A stretch of DNA of 64,000 nucleotides from Enterobacter ludwigii (lineage in GTDB: Bacteria > Pseudomonadota > Gammaproteobacteria > Enterobacterales > Enterobacteriaceae): assembly GCF_001750725.1 (NCBI RefSeq), contig NZ_CP017279.1, forward strand, positions 1,364,001 to 1,428,000, in the 5' to 3' direction. The notes beneath the pieces are model-generated. The model saw only the letters and a list, made by a program, of their open reading frames with translations, searched no databases and had not been told where the DNA came from. Within the stretch, counting starts at the first letter, position 1. Every line of letters begins with the position of its first letter. Made by a program: the position numbers and the translations under genes. This document shows positions 8,685 through 16,741 of this stretch, piece after piece.

Positions 8685-10001
8685 ATGACAAATACAACAA
8701 AGCTTGATCCGATCGAAACGGCCTCCATTGACGAATTACAGGCGCTGCAAACCGAGCGTCTGAAATGGACGCTGCATCACGCCTATAACAACGTTCCGAT
8801 GTACAAACGCAAGTTTGACGCCGCGGGCGTTCACCCTGACGATTTTAAAACGCTGGAAGATATCCGTAAGTTCCCGTGCACCACCAAGCAGGACCTGCGT
8901 GATAACTATCCGTTCGATACCTTTGCCGTACCGATGGAGCAGGTGGTGCGTATTCATGCCTCTTCCGGCACCACCGGAAAGCCGACCGTCGTCGGTTATA
9001 CCCAACATGACATCGACAACTGGGCCAACCTGGTGGCCCGTTCTCTGCGCGCCGCGGGCGGCAGTGCGAAAGACAAAATTCACGTGGCCTATGGGTATGG
9101 CCTTTTTACCGGTGGGCTGGGGGCGCACTATGGCGCAGAGCGTTTAGGGGCGACCGTTATCCCGATGTCCGGCGGCCAGACGGAGAAACAGGCGCAGCTG
9201 ATCCGCGATTTCCAGCCGGATATGATCATGGTGACGCCATCCTACTGCCTTAATCTGATCGAAGAGCTGGAACGTCAGATGGGAGGCGATGCCAGCGCCT
9301 GCTCCCTGCGTGTGGGGGTGTTTGGCGCAGAGCCGTGGACGCAGGCCATGCGCCGCGAAATCGAGAAACGTCTGGGGATCACCGCGCTGGATATCTATGG
9401 GCTTTCCGAGGTCATGGGGCCAGGCGTGGCGATGGAGTGTATCGAAACCGCCGACGGTCCGACCATCTGGGAAGATCACTTCTATCCGGAGATCGTTAAC
9501 CCGAACGACGGCACGCCGCTTAATGATGGCGAGCAGGGCGAACTGCTGTTCACCACGCTGACCAAGGAGGCGCTGCCGGTGATTCGTTATCGCACCCGCG
9601 ACCTGACGCGCCTGCTTCCTGGGACCGCCCGCACCATGCGTCGTATGGACAGGATCAGCGGTCGCAGTGACGATATGCTCATCATCCGCGGCGTCAACGT
9701 CTTCCCGTCCCAGCTGGAAGAGGAGATTGTGAAGTTCGAACACCTCTCCCCGCACTACCAGCTGGAGGTCAACCGCCGCGGCCATCTTGATTCACTTTCC
9801 GTGAAGGTGGAGCTCAAAGAGAGCAGCTTAACGCTGACCCACGAGCAGCGCTGCCAGGTGTGCCATCAGCTGCGCCATCGGATTAAATCGATGGTCGGGA
9901 TCTCCACCGACGTGATGATTGTCAACTGCGGCAGTATCCCGCGCTCAGAGGGCAAAGCCTGTCGGGTGTTTGATTTGCGTAAAGTTGCGGCTAACGGTTA
10001 A
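8685..10001 (+). CDS. paaK: PaaK, phenylacetate-CoA ligase
   Basis: PaaK activates phenylacetate to phenylacetyl-CoA with ATP, producing both the first intermediate and the inducer that releases PaaX. The 438-residue adenylate-forming enzyme has the P-loop-like motif SSGTTGKPTVVGYT, the segment YGLSEVMGPG and the hinge region RTRDLTRLLPG. It is the last gene of the paaA-K operon, 26 bp after paaJ, and is followed by an inverted-repeat element. Confidence 0.97.
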   Translation: MTNTTKLDPIETASIDELQALQTERLKWTLHHAYNNVPMYKRKFDAAGVHPDDFKTLEDIRKFPCTTKQDLRDNYPFDTFAVPMEQVVRIHASSGTTGKPTVVGYTQHDIDNWANLVARSLRAAGGSAKDKIHVAYGYGLFTGGLGAHYGAERLGATVIPMSGGQTEKQAQLIRDFQPDMIMVTPSYCLNLIEELERQMGGDASACSLRVGVFGAEPWTQAMRREIEKRLGITALDIYGLSEVMGPGVAMECIETADGPTIWEDHFYPEIVNPNDGTPLNDGEQGELLFTTLTKEALPVIRYRTRDLTRLLPGTARTMRRMDRISGRSDDMLIIRGVNVFPSQLEEEIVKFEHLSPHYQLEVNRRGHLDSLSVKVELKESSLTLTHEQRCQVCHQLRHRIKSMVGISTDVMIVNCGSIPRSEGKACRVFDLRKVAANG

Positions 10002-10009
10002 GTTTCCCT

Positions 10010-10091
10010 TACCCCTCATCCTAACCTTCTCCCCAGAGGGGGGAAGGGACGTTGTCTCCCTCTCTCTTTGGGGAGGGCCGGGGTGAGGGGA
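10010..10091. repeat. GC-rich imperfect inverted repeat between paaK and paaX
   Basis: The left arm (about 10011-10034, CCCCTCATCCTAACC then CTCCCC) is largely complementary to the right arm (about 10069-10091, GGGGAGGGCCGGGGTGAGGG), with a second inner pairing of GGGGGGAAGGGA and TCCCTCTCTC. It could fold into a long hairpin after paaK. It looks like the dispersed enterobacterial extragenic palindromes rather than a classic terminator, as there is no T-run. Confidence 0.65.
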
Positions 10092-10099
10092 ATATGCTA

Positions 10100-10137
10100 T
10101 GATTCATCCAGACCAAAAATAACAACAGAATGAATCA
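10100..10137. promoter_or_regulatory. candidate PaaX operator before paaX
   Basis: TGATTC (10100-10105) and GAATCA (10132-10137) form an inverted pair with a 26-bp spacer, directly before the paaX start. The same hexamers in the same orientation precede paaA at 434-473. This suggests PaaX represses its own gene together with the catabolic operon. Confidence 0.5.
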
Positions 10138-10138
10138 C

Positions 10139-11065
10139 ATGAATAAACTCGATGCCTTTATCCAGCACGCGGTTAGCTCGGTTCCCGTTAGCGGAACGTC
10201 GCTTATCTCCTCATTATACGGTGACGCGCTTTCACATCGCGGCGGCGAGATTTGGCTTGGCAGCCTCGCCGCCTTACTGGAAGGGATGGGGTTTGGCGAG
10301 CGCTTTGTGCGCACTGCGCTGTTTCGACTTAACAAAGAGGGCTGGCTGGATGTGTCGCGCATCGGACGACGCAGCTTTTACCGGCTGAGCGACAAGGGGC
10401 TGCGTTTGACCCGTCGCGCGGAGAGTAAAATCTACCGCGCAGAACTCCCGGCATGGGACGGTAAGTGGCTGTTGCTGCTCTCGGAAGGCCTGGATAAAAC
10501 CACCCTTGCTGACGTCAAAAAGCAGCTGATCTGGCAGGGTTTTGGCACCCTGGCTCCCAGCCTGATGGCCTCCCCGTCGCAGCATCTGGCGGATGTGCAG
10601 TCGCTTTTACACGAGGCAGGCGTGGCGGAAAACGTCATCTTCTTCGAGGCCCATTCGCCGCTGGCGCTGTCCCGCGCGGCGCTGCGTGCCCGGGTCGAGG
10701 AGTGCTGGCAGTTGACCGAACAGAACGCGATGTACGAGACGTTTATCCACTCGTTCCGTCCTCTTCTGCCGCTGCTGAAAGAGGCCGCGCCGGACGAATT
10801 AACGCCGGAACGCTGCTTCCAGATCCAGCTGTTGCTGATCCATTTTTACCGTCGCGTGGTGCTGAAAGACCCGCTGTTGCCGGAAGAGTTATTGCCTGCA
10901 CACTGGGCCGGACAAAGTGCGCGACAGCTGTGCATTAATATTTATCAGCGTGTGGCACCAGGGGCGCTGGCGTTTGTCAGCGAGAAAGGTGAAACCTCCG
11001 TCGGCGAACTGCCTGTGCCCGGCACGCTCTACTATCAACGCTTTGGTGGTCTTACTATCGTATAA
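10139..11065 (+). CDS. paaX: PaaX, phenylacetyl-CoA-responsive repressor
   Basis: PaaX is the GntR-like repressor of the phenylacetate genes; phenylacetyl-CoA relieves it. The protein has an N-terminal winged-helix region (SLISSLYGDALSHRGGEIW, then RLNKEGWLDVSRIGRRSFY) followed by the PaaX effector domain. ATG 10139 corresponds to the E. coli start (M-x-KLDxFIQHAV); an in-frame ATG three codons upstream at 10130 is possible. The C-terminus stops after FGGLTIV, slightly shorter than in E. coli. paaY follows 9 bp downstream, so the two form an operon. Confidence 0.94.
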   Translation: MNKLDAFIQHAVSSVPVSGTSLISSLYGDALSHRGGEIWLGSLAALLEGMGFGERFVRTALFRLNKEGWLDVSRIGRRSFYRLSDKGLRLTRRAESKIYRAELPAWDGKWLLLLSEGLDKTTLADVKKQLIWQGFGTLAPSLMASPSQHLADVQSLLHEAGVAENVIFFEAHSPLALSRAALRARVEECWQLTEQNAMYETFIHSFRPLLPLLKEAAPDELTPERCFQIQLLLIHFYRRVVLKDPLLPEELLPAHWAGQSARQLCINIYQRVAPGALAFVSEKGETSVGELPVPGTLYYQRFGGLTIV

Positions 11066-11074
11066 GGAGTGGAG

Positions 11075-11671
11075 ATGCCCGTTTATCAAATTGACGGTCT
11101 GACGCCGGTGGTGCCTGATGAGAGCTACGTTCACCCGACGGCGGTGCTCATCGGCGACGTGATCCTGGGCAAAGGCGTGTATGTTGGCCCGAATGCCAGC
11201 CTGCGAGGCGATTTTGGCCGGATTGTGGTGAAAGACGGCGCGAACATTCAGGATAACTGCGTCATGCACGGTTTCCCGGAGCAGGACACGGTGGTGGAAG
11301 AGGACGGACATATCGGCCACAGCGCGATTCTGCATGGCTGTATTATCCGCCGTAACGCCCTGGTAGGGATGAACGCGGTGATCATGGACGGCGCGGTGAT
11401 TGGCGAAAACAGCATTGTCGGCGCGGCGGCCTTTGTGAAAGCGAAAGCGGAGATGCCCGCCAACCATTTGATCATTGGCAGTCCGGCAAAAGCGATACGT
11501 GTGCTGAGCGAGCAGGAAATTGCCTGGAAGAAGCAGGGCACGCGTGAGTATCAGGTGCTGGTGGATCGCTGCAAGCTGACCCTGCATCAGGTCGAACCCC
11601 TGCGCGAAGTGGAGCCCGGTCGAAAACGTCTGGAGTTTGACGAGGATCTGCGACCAAAATCGGCGTCATGA
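11075..11671 (+). CDS. paaY: PaaY, left-handed beta-helix thioesterase / carbonic anhydrase-like protein
   Basis: PaaY belongs to the gamma-carbonic-anhydrase-like hexapeptide-repeat family and is reported to act as a thioesterase preventing CoA depletion during phenylacetate use. The 198-residue protein shows hexapeptide repeats ([20 protein letters not shown], then [13 protein letters not shown]) and metal-ligand histidines in DNCVMHGF and [13 protein letters not shown] 11075 follows AAGGAG; a GTG two codons upstream (11069) is in frame but less likely. Confidence 0.95.
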   Translation: MPVYQIDGLTPVVPDESYVHPTAVLIGDVILGKGVYVGPNASLRGDFGRIVVKDGANIQDNCVMHGFPEQDTVVEEDGHIGHSAILHGCIIRRNALVGMNAVIMDGAVIGENSIVGAAAFVKAKAEMPANHLIIGSPAKAIRVLSEQEIAWKKQGTREYQVLVDRCKLTLHQVEPLREVEPGRKRLEFDEDLRPKSAS

Positions 11672-11708
11672 AGGGGCGCGCACCTGCTGATGTCAAAGCA
11701 GCGCATCG

Positions 11709-11730
11709 AAAAAGGCCCCGTCAGGGGCCT
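11709..11730 (-). terminator. Rho-independent terminator for the omptin gene
   Basis: AGGCCCC (11713-11719) and GGGGCCT (11724-11730) form a 7-bp stem with a 4-base loop. On the minus strand the stem is followed by TTTTT (plus-strand A-run 11709-11713), so it should end minus-strand transcription coming from the protease gene. Confidence 0.8.
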
Positions 11731-11766
11731 GTGAATGTTTACGCTGGCCTGATGCGTTGCGCGAAA

Positions 11767-12705
11767 TCAGAACCGGTATTGCAGACCGGCGGTAACGGTA
11801 TAGTTTTTGTTGGAAATGCCCGCCGCATCACCGCCAATTGACCCGGATTCGCCCGTGTTAGTATCAATAATCTGCGTGCCGCCTTTGCCCTCTTTGTAAC
11901 GGCTATACGCGAACTCGGCAAAGACTTTGGCGTGTGGCGTGACGTAATATCCTGCATCCACTGACGCACCATAATAGCGAGAGTCTGAGGTTTTCTCGCG
12001 GAAGGTCAGGTCGCGCATATAGTGTTCGTCGTTATCATGAGCGCGCACCCAGTCACTGAATTTAAACAGGCCATTAAATTCGAAATTATTAATACGATAC
12101 TGCCCCACAAGCCCAATATAAGGCATTGAGAAGCGCTGGCTATAACCAATACCGCGTTCGCCCGCCGGGAAATTCCCCGTGTTGGTACCGTTATCATAAT
12201 TATAAGAGCCACCGGTCGCCGTCCAGCTAAAACGGGTTTCCTGATAACCGGCAGTCACGCCCGCTTTATAACTTTCGCCCTGCAATATCCAGCCTTTTAC
12301 ATTGAGATCGTATTCATTGGCATAATTGACGTTAGTTGCCGGATGCGTCGAATGATCTGTCCAGCTGGATTGTCTTTCGTTCATCCAGTCATAGTCATCC
12401 ATATGACCCGACCCGGATGCCAGCGAGGTCCAGCCGCGTGCGTTCAGGGTCAGGAAAGGGTACGCATCCCAGGAAATATCGCCTTTCAGGATGGCGACAT
12501 TTTTAATTTTCCAGTCCAGTTGGCTGATTTTTCTGCCTGTGACGTCGTCATACACCATTTCATGGGATTTCCCGCTGAGCATCCCGCCCGAGGCTGAAAC
12601 GGTGACGCTGTCAGGTGAGAAATTCGGCGTAAATTGCGTTTCCCCTGCGTATACTGCGCCTGAAAAGGCGGCCATCATCGTCAGTAAAAGCGTATTTCTT
12701 GTCAT
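11767..12705 (-). CDS. omptin-family outer-membrane protease
   Basis: This 312-residue protein belongs to the OmpT/PgtE/Pla family, ten-stranded outer-membrane barrels that cut host and antimicrobial peptides at dibasic sites. A signal peptide of about 20 residues ([15 protein letters not shown]) precedes [13 protein letters not shown]. The omptin catalytic residues are present: the Asp pair in HMDDYDWMN (D104, D106) and Asp226-His228 in DNDEHY. The C-terminus ends in YRF, typical of barrel proteins. It stands alone with its own terminator and faces the convergent paaY. PgtE is PhoP-controlled in Salmonella, but no clear PhoP box was found here. Which omptin subfamily it belongs to cannot be decided by eye. 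Confidence 0.93.
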   Translation of the reverse strand: MTRNTLLLTMMAAFSGAVYAGETQFTPNFSPDSVTVSASGGMLSGKSHEMVYDDVTGRKISQLDWKIKNVAILKGDISWDAYPFLTLNARGWTSLASGSGHMDDYDWMNERQSSWTDHSTHPATNVNYANEYDLNVKGWILQGESYKAGVTAGYQETRFSWTATGGSYNYDNGTNTGNFPAGERGIGYSQRFSMPYIGLVGQYRINNFEFNGLFKFSDWVRAHDNDEHYMRDLTFREKTSDSRYYGASVDAGYYVTPHAKVFAEFAYSRYKEGKGGTQIIDTNTGESGSIGGDAAGISNKNYTVTAGLQYRF

Positions 12706-12898
12706 TTTTATGTCCCTAATTAAAATTTAATAAATACCTTGCAATTAAATTTTAAAAGCCATGCAAATAACAATCAACTGCCAGTTTTAGTCATTATTCG
12801 CATTTGCGTTGTATATTCCTTTCACAAGAAACGCCCCTGGGCGAGATAATATTGCCGTCCGGCCTCGGACAATTAGCGTGAATATCTTTAGCAGGATA
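12706..12898. other. AT-rich gap upstream of the omptin gene
   Basis: This roughly 190-bp gap lies upstream of the protease gene and after the 3' end of a minus-strand LysR gene. It is AT-rich near the protease start (ATTAAAATTTAATAAATA) and should hold that promoter. No gene or convincing operator was identified. Confidence 0.4.
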
Positions 12899-13804
12899 TT
12901 AATCAAAGTACGGTTTTAAAATGGCTTCCGTCCAGTGCATAAAAGCTCTGACACGCTGCGATAAATTACGCCGATGGGCGACCACAAAAGCGGCATTAAG
13001 CGGTTCAGGAGGCAAATGGGGAAGCACTTCAACCAGCGCGCCGCGCTGGATATGGGGCGCCAGCGCGGAATACCCGCCCTGAATTAAGCCCAGACCCGCC
13101 AGCCCGGCTTCATGATAGGCCGGTACGCTGTTGACCCGCGCGGCGCCGGGTAACATGACGGACCGGTAGCCATCACCGTCCGGGTACTGCCAGCCATCTG
13201 GCCTCGCACCAAAATTTCGCATGTAATGCACCATTCGGTGTCCCTGACGAAGCAGGTCGTCGATCGTCTCGGGCACCCCGACGCGCTCCAGATAGCGTGG
13301 GCTGGCGGCGTTAATCATCCGTAACTGACCCAGCGGTCGGGCAATGAGGGTCTCATCAACAATGGGCCCAAAACGAATGACGCAGTCAAAGCCTTCCTGA
13401 ACCAGATCGACTCGCCGGTCTGTGCTTGAAAGTTCTATTTCAAGTTCAGGATGCGCGTCCAGCAGTTGTGGCAGGGCGGGAATCACTACGCTTTGGGCCA
13501 ACACTGCTGGCATATCGACGCGTAAACGTCCCCGCAGTGACATGCCGCCAGGCGCAAACATGGACTGCAGATCTTCAGCATCTGCTAACAAATCCCGGGC
13601 GCGGGAATAAAAAGCCCGACCGTCTTCGGTCAGCTGTACCGCGCGGGTAGTCCGGTGCAACAGCGTCGTCCCGAGGTCATGTTCAAGCTCACGTACGACC
13701 GTTGAAACGCGGCCTTTCTTAATGCCCAGGCTCTCCGCCGCCTGAGTAAAGCTCTGCATTTCTGCGACGCGCGCAAAAATAGTCAGTGCATGCAGGTTTT
13801 TCAT
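12899..13804 (-). CDS. LysR-family transcriptional regulator
   Basis: This is a 301-residue LysR regulator with the usual N-terminal winged helix-turn-helix (FTQAAESLGIKKGRVSTVVRELE) and a C-terminal substrate-binding domain (segments VDLVQEGFDCVIRFG and AALAPHIQ-like). It diverges from the DUF1330 gene at 13954 with a 149-bp gap, the standard arrangement for LysR control of a neighbour. The true effector is unknown. Its sequence resembles the AaeR/YafC-like clade that contains many unassigned enterobacterial regulators. Confidence 0.9.
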   Translation of the reverse strand: MKNLHALTIFARVAEMQSFTQAAESLGIKKGRVSTVVRELEHDLGTTLLHRTTRAVQLTEDGRAFYSRARDLLADAEDLQSMFAPGGMSLRGRLRVDMPAVLAQSVVIPALPQLLDAHPELEIELSSTDRRVDLVQEGFDCVIRFGPIVDETLIARPLGQLRMINAASPRYLERVGVPETIDDLLRQGHRMVHYMRNFGARPDGWQYPDGDGYRSVMLPGAARVNSVPAYHEAGLAGLGLIQGGYSALAPHIQRGALVEVLPHLPPEPLNAAFVVAHRRNLSQRVRAFMHWTEAILKPYFD

Positions 13805-13953
13805 TGTTCACCTTCCGGGTAACAGTGCGTTATTTTTTGGGTGATTTATTCCCTTATTGATGACTAATAGAGTGTCTTCGTACCGCGTAACGCTGTCAAA
13901 CAGGTTGATGCGTTTTACACCACCGGCAACAGTCCTCAGGAAGGATAAAGAAG

Positions 13954-14241
13954 ATGAATAAAGGTTATTTAATCGCCCACGTGACCGTCACAGATCCTGC
14001 TGCCTATGCAGAATATGCGAACGCTGCCGGGGAAGCGCTGCAGGGGTTCAACCCCCGGGTCATCGTCTGGTCAGGGGAATATGAAAATCTCGAAGGGGAG
14101 GCGCATGAACGCCATGTCGTTTTAGAGTTTGATTCGTATGCTGAGGCCAAACGTTTTTATAACAGTCCCGGGTACGTGGCCGCCAGAAAGCTGCGCGCGG
14201 GGGCGGCAACCGGGACATTTGTTGTGGTTGAAGGGGCTTAA
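13954..14241 (+). CDS. DUF1330 family protein
   Basis: This 95-residue protein has the ferredoxin-like DUF1330 fold (GYLIAHVTVTDPAAYAEYA at the start, FDSYAEAKRFYNSPGY in the middle). The family has no firmly established function and is often found beside degradation genes. It has a good ribosome binding site (AGGAAGGA) and diverges from the LysR gene at 12899-13804. Its stop codon shares a TTAA with the stop of the converging amidohydrolase gene. Confidence 0.88.
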   Translation: MNKGYLIAHVTVTDPAAYAEYANAAGEALQGFNPRVIVWSGEYENLEGEAHERHVVLEFDSYAEAKRFYNSPGYVAARKLRAGAATGTFVVVEGA

Positions 14242-15632
14242 TCCTGCGCCAGCGGCAGGAAGGCGTCAGCAAATATGTCCGGCTCATACCCGGCTGAGGT
14301 AAAGAGATGATGACGTGATTCATCAATGGCCTCGCGAAGGCGGGTGATGTCTACCCCCAGCACGTTGCCGTCTTGCTTCACGATTCGTCCGGCAATCATG
14401 ACGGTATGGATGTTGCTGCGCTCTGCCGCATGGACCACCGTGCCAAATGCATTGCCGGACGGATAGAGGTTGAGATCGCCGGCGTTAATAAGCACCAGGT
14501 CGGCCTGTTTACCCGGCGTCAGGCTGCCGATGCTCTCCTGTAACCCTGCACAGGCCGCACCATCGACGGTGGCTGCTTTCAGGAGCTGTTGGGTATGAAG
14601 CGTATTTACGGTGTGCGCTGAACCACAGCAGCGCTGCTGATGCATGCCCATGACGCGCTGGAGGTAAAAAGCCACGCGCATTTCCATAAACATGTCGCCG
14701 CTGTACGACGTTTCATTGTCAACGCTGAGGCCGGGGCTGATGCCGTGGCGTAGTGCGGACTGAAGGGCAAACATGCCGTCTTCGATACCGTAGTGCGCAT
14801 CGGAGCGGGGGCAGACGTTCACGCGTACACCCGCGTCCCGCAGGATTTTCCATCCGTCGTCCGGCAGTGCGGTGCAGTGATTAAAAATATTGTCCGGCCC
14901 CAGAAGCCCCTGCTGATGCAGCGCCTCAAGCTGCGACGCCATTTCACCCCCAAAGAATTCGGTCACGATTGGCAACCCCAGCCTGCGGGCCTCCAGCCAT
15001 CTCTCCGGTTCCAGCTGGGCCATGACCGCCAGCGAAACAAGACTCTCAGGGTTATTCTGGAAATACTTTTCTTGCAGGCGCTGCCAGTTACCGGGCCAGT
15101 GCGGGCGGTCCCATTCTCCGGACACCGGTGCACCGGAAGCGTGTACGGCGCGGATCCCTGCATCCAGCAGGGCCTCAACGGCCGCGTCCGAATGCGCAGC
15201 GGTGCGGCTGTTATGGGAATTATCAATCACCGTAGTGATACCGGCATCAATACACCCCAGGGCGGTGAGCAGGTTGCCGATATAAATATCGGCAGGGCGA
15301 TAATACCTGGCAAACGAGAAGTGCGTGGCGTTGCAGTAATCTTCAAGCGTTTTGGCGTCGGGGTTAATGCGGCGCAGTTGTCCCTCCCAGGCATGGCGAT
15401 GGGTATCTACCAGGCCCGGCATGGCAATCATATGTGTGGCATCTATTAGGCGGGCGCCTTCTGCTGCCAGATTTTCACCAATGGCGACGATCTTTGCGCC
15501 TTCGATAAGGATATCGCCGCGCTCAAGATTACCCACCCTGTCATCCATGCTGAGCAGGGTTGCGCCCTTAATCAACGTGGCGGGTGGGGTTATGCTTTGA
15601 TTGTTAATCATATTTCTCAGGTAATCGCTCAT
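14238..15632 (-). CDS. amidohydrolase-superfamily metal-dependent hydrolase
   Basis: This 464-residue enzyme belongs to the cytosine deaminase / chlorohydrolase branch of the amidohydrolase superfamily. The metal motif is H78-x-H80 in VDTHRHAWEG; further likely ligands are the His in NHCTALPDD and the Asp in LSVDNETSYSGDM. The C-terminal GSLTPGKQADLVLINAGDL is typical of the group. The substrate is probably a heterocyclic amine or amidine, but this cannot be read from sequence. It diverges from a LysR gene at 15761, its likely regulator, and has AAGGACAAGAAG before ATG. Confidence 0.88.
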   Translation of the reverse strand: MSDYLRNMINNQSITPPATLIKGATLLSMDDRVGNLERGDILIEGAKIVAIGENLAAEGARLIDATHMIAMPGLVDTHRHAWEGQLRRINPDAKTLEDYCNATHFSFARYYRPADIYIGNLLTALGCIDAGITTVIDNSHNSRTAAHSDAAVEALLDAGIRAVHASGAPVSGEWDRPHWPGNWQRLQEKYFQNNPESLVSLAVMAQLEPERWLEARRLGLPIVTEFFGGEMASQLEALHQQGLLGPDNIFNHCTALPDDGWKILRDAGVRVNVCPRSDAHYGIEDGMFALQSALRHGISPGLSVDNETSYSGDMFMEMRVAFYLQRVMGMHQQRCCGSAHTVNTLHTQQLLKAATVDGAACAGLQESIGSLTPGKQADLVLINAGDLNLYPSGNAFGTVVHAAERSNIHTVMIAGRIVKQDGNVLGVDITRLREAIDESRHHLFTSAGYEPDIFADAFLPLAQD

Positions 15633-15760
15633 CTTCTTGTCCTTTGTCTCTTCATGGGTGAGAAATTACGCCACCCGATTACGGCGAAAAAGATGCTTAA
15701 CGTGTTTTCATTATTCATAATCTACGAAGAATAATGTGAGCGACGGTCGGGGGAGAAAAA

Positions 15761-16741
15761 ATGGATCGTATTCAGGCAATGCAGATCTTCATGCGGGTAG
15801 CGCAGGCCGGAAGCTTTGTCCGCGCAGCCGAAACGCTTTCTCTGCCTTCGTCAACGGTCACCAGCAGCATAAAAAATCTGGAGAATTACCTCCAGGTGCG
15901 CCTGCTTAACAGAACGACAAGGCGGGTGAGCCTCACCGCTGAAGGTGTGCAGTATCTGGCGCAATGCCAGGAAATACTGGCGCTAATCGATCATGCCGAA
16001 ACGAGCCTGACGGCGTCAGTCCGGCGCCCGCAGGGACGCTTGCGGGTGGATATGCCGGGCGGGATCGCGGATTTCATCGTGATGCCTCACCTGAAAGATT
16101 TTTACCGGCTTTATCCGGATATCTACCTGATGTTGGGCGTCAACGATCGGCAGGTTGATCTGGTGCAGGAGGGGGTGGACTGTGTGATCCGAACGGGGGA
16201 TCTGAATAACTCGACTCTTGTTGCCCGTCCTCTGGGCCGGTTTCGCTGGGTGACCTGTGCCTCACCGGACTATCTCAGGAAGTTCGGTATTCCCCGCTCG
16301 CCAGACGACTTATCACAGCATCGGGCGATACACTATTTTTCCGATCAGACCCGACGGGCGGATGCGTTACGCTTTGTCCGCGGGACAGAGACCGTCTCCA
16401 TCCCTGTCCGCGGCGAAGCGGCCGTAAATGCCACCGGGCTTTATATCAACATGTGCCTTGAAGGTTTCGGGCTGGCGCAGCTGGCTGAGAGCATTGTCTC
16501 AGCGCATCTGCGGGAGGGAAGGCTGGTTGAGGTTCTGGCTGACTGGCAACCGCCTTCGGTGCCCGTTACGTTGCTTTATCCCCATCAGCGTTTTCTCTCT
16601 CCCGCAGTGCGTGCTTTTGCAGACTGGATTGCCGGGCTTATCCCGAACGCCAGCCCGGCACCGTCAGGCGGCGGGCTTGATCCGAAACCAGATCGCATAC
16701 ATCGCAGGCAGGAAGACGAGGGTAATAATGGTTCCCCCTAG
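15761..16741 (+). CDS. LysR-family transcriptional regulator
   Basis: This 326-residue LysR regulator has an N-terminal helix-turn-helix (FVRAAETLSLPSSTVTSSIKNLE) and substrate-binding domain. GGGGGAGA precedes the ATG. It is divergent from the amidohydrolase gene with a 128-bp gap and probably controls it. The protein is about 25 residues longer than typical relatives, ending in a polar tail after ADWIAGLIP. That tail is encoded in DNA that also encodes the C-terminus of the converging RND pump gene (78-bp overlap). Confidence 0.9.
   Translation: MDRIQAMQIFMRVAQAGSFVRAAETLSLPSSTVTSSIKNLENYLQVRLLNRTTRRVSLTAEGVQYLAQCQEILALIDHAETSLTASVRRPQGRLRVDMPGGIADFIVMPHLKDFYRLYPDIYLMLGVNDRQVDLVQEGVDCVIRTGDLNNSTLVARPLGRFRWVTCASPDYLRKFGIPRSPDDLSQHRAIHYFSDQTRRADALRFVRGTETVSIPVRGEAAVNATGLYINMCLEGFGLAQLAESIVSAHLREGRLVEVLADWQPPSVPVTLLYPHQRFLSPAVRAFADWIAGLIPNASPAPSGGGLDPKPDRIHRRQEDEGNNGSP

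Noticed and set aside
12706..12800. PhoP box upstream of the omptin gene
   Set aside because: No pair of (T/G)GTTTA hexamers with 5-bp spacing was found in the AT-rich region.
14793..15449. Plus-strand frame of 218 codons inside the amidohydrolase gene
   Set aside because: It lies wholly antisense to a well-supported enzyme and has no recognisable domain or ribosome binding site.
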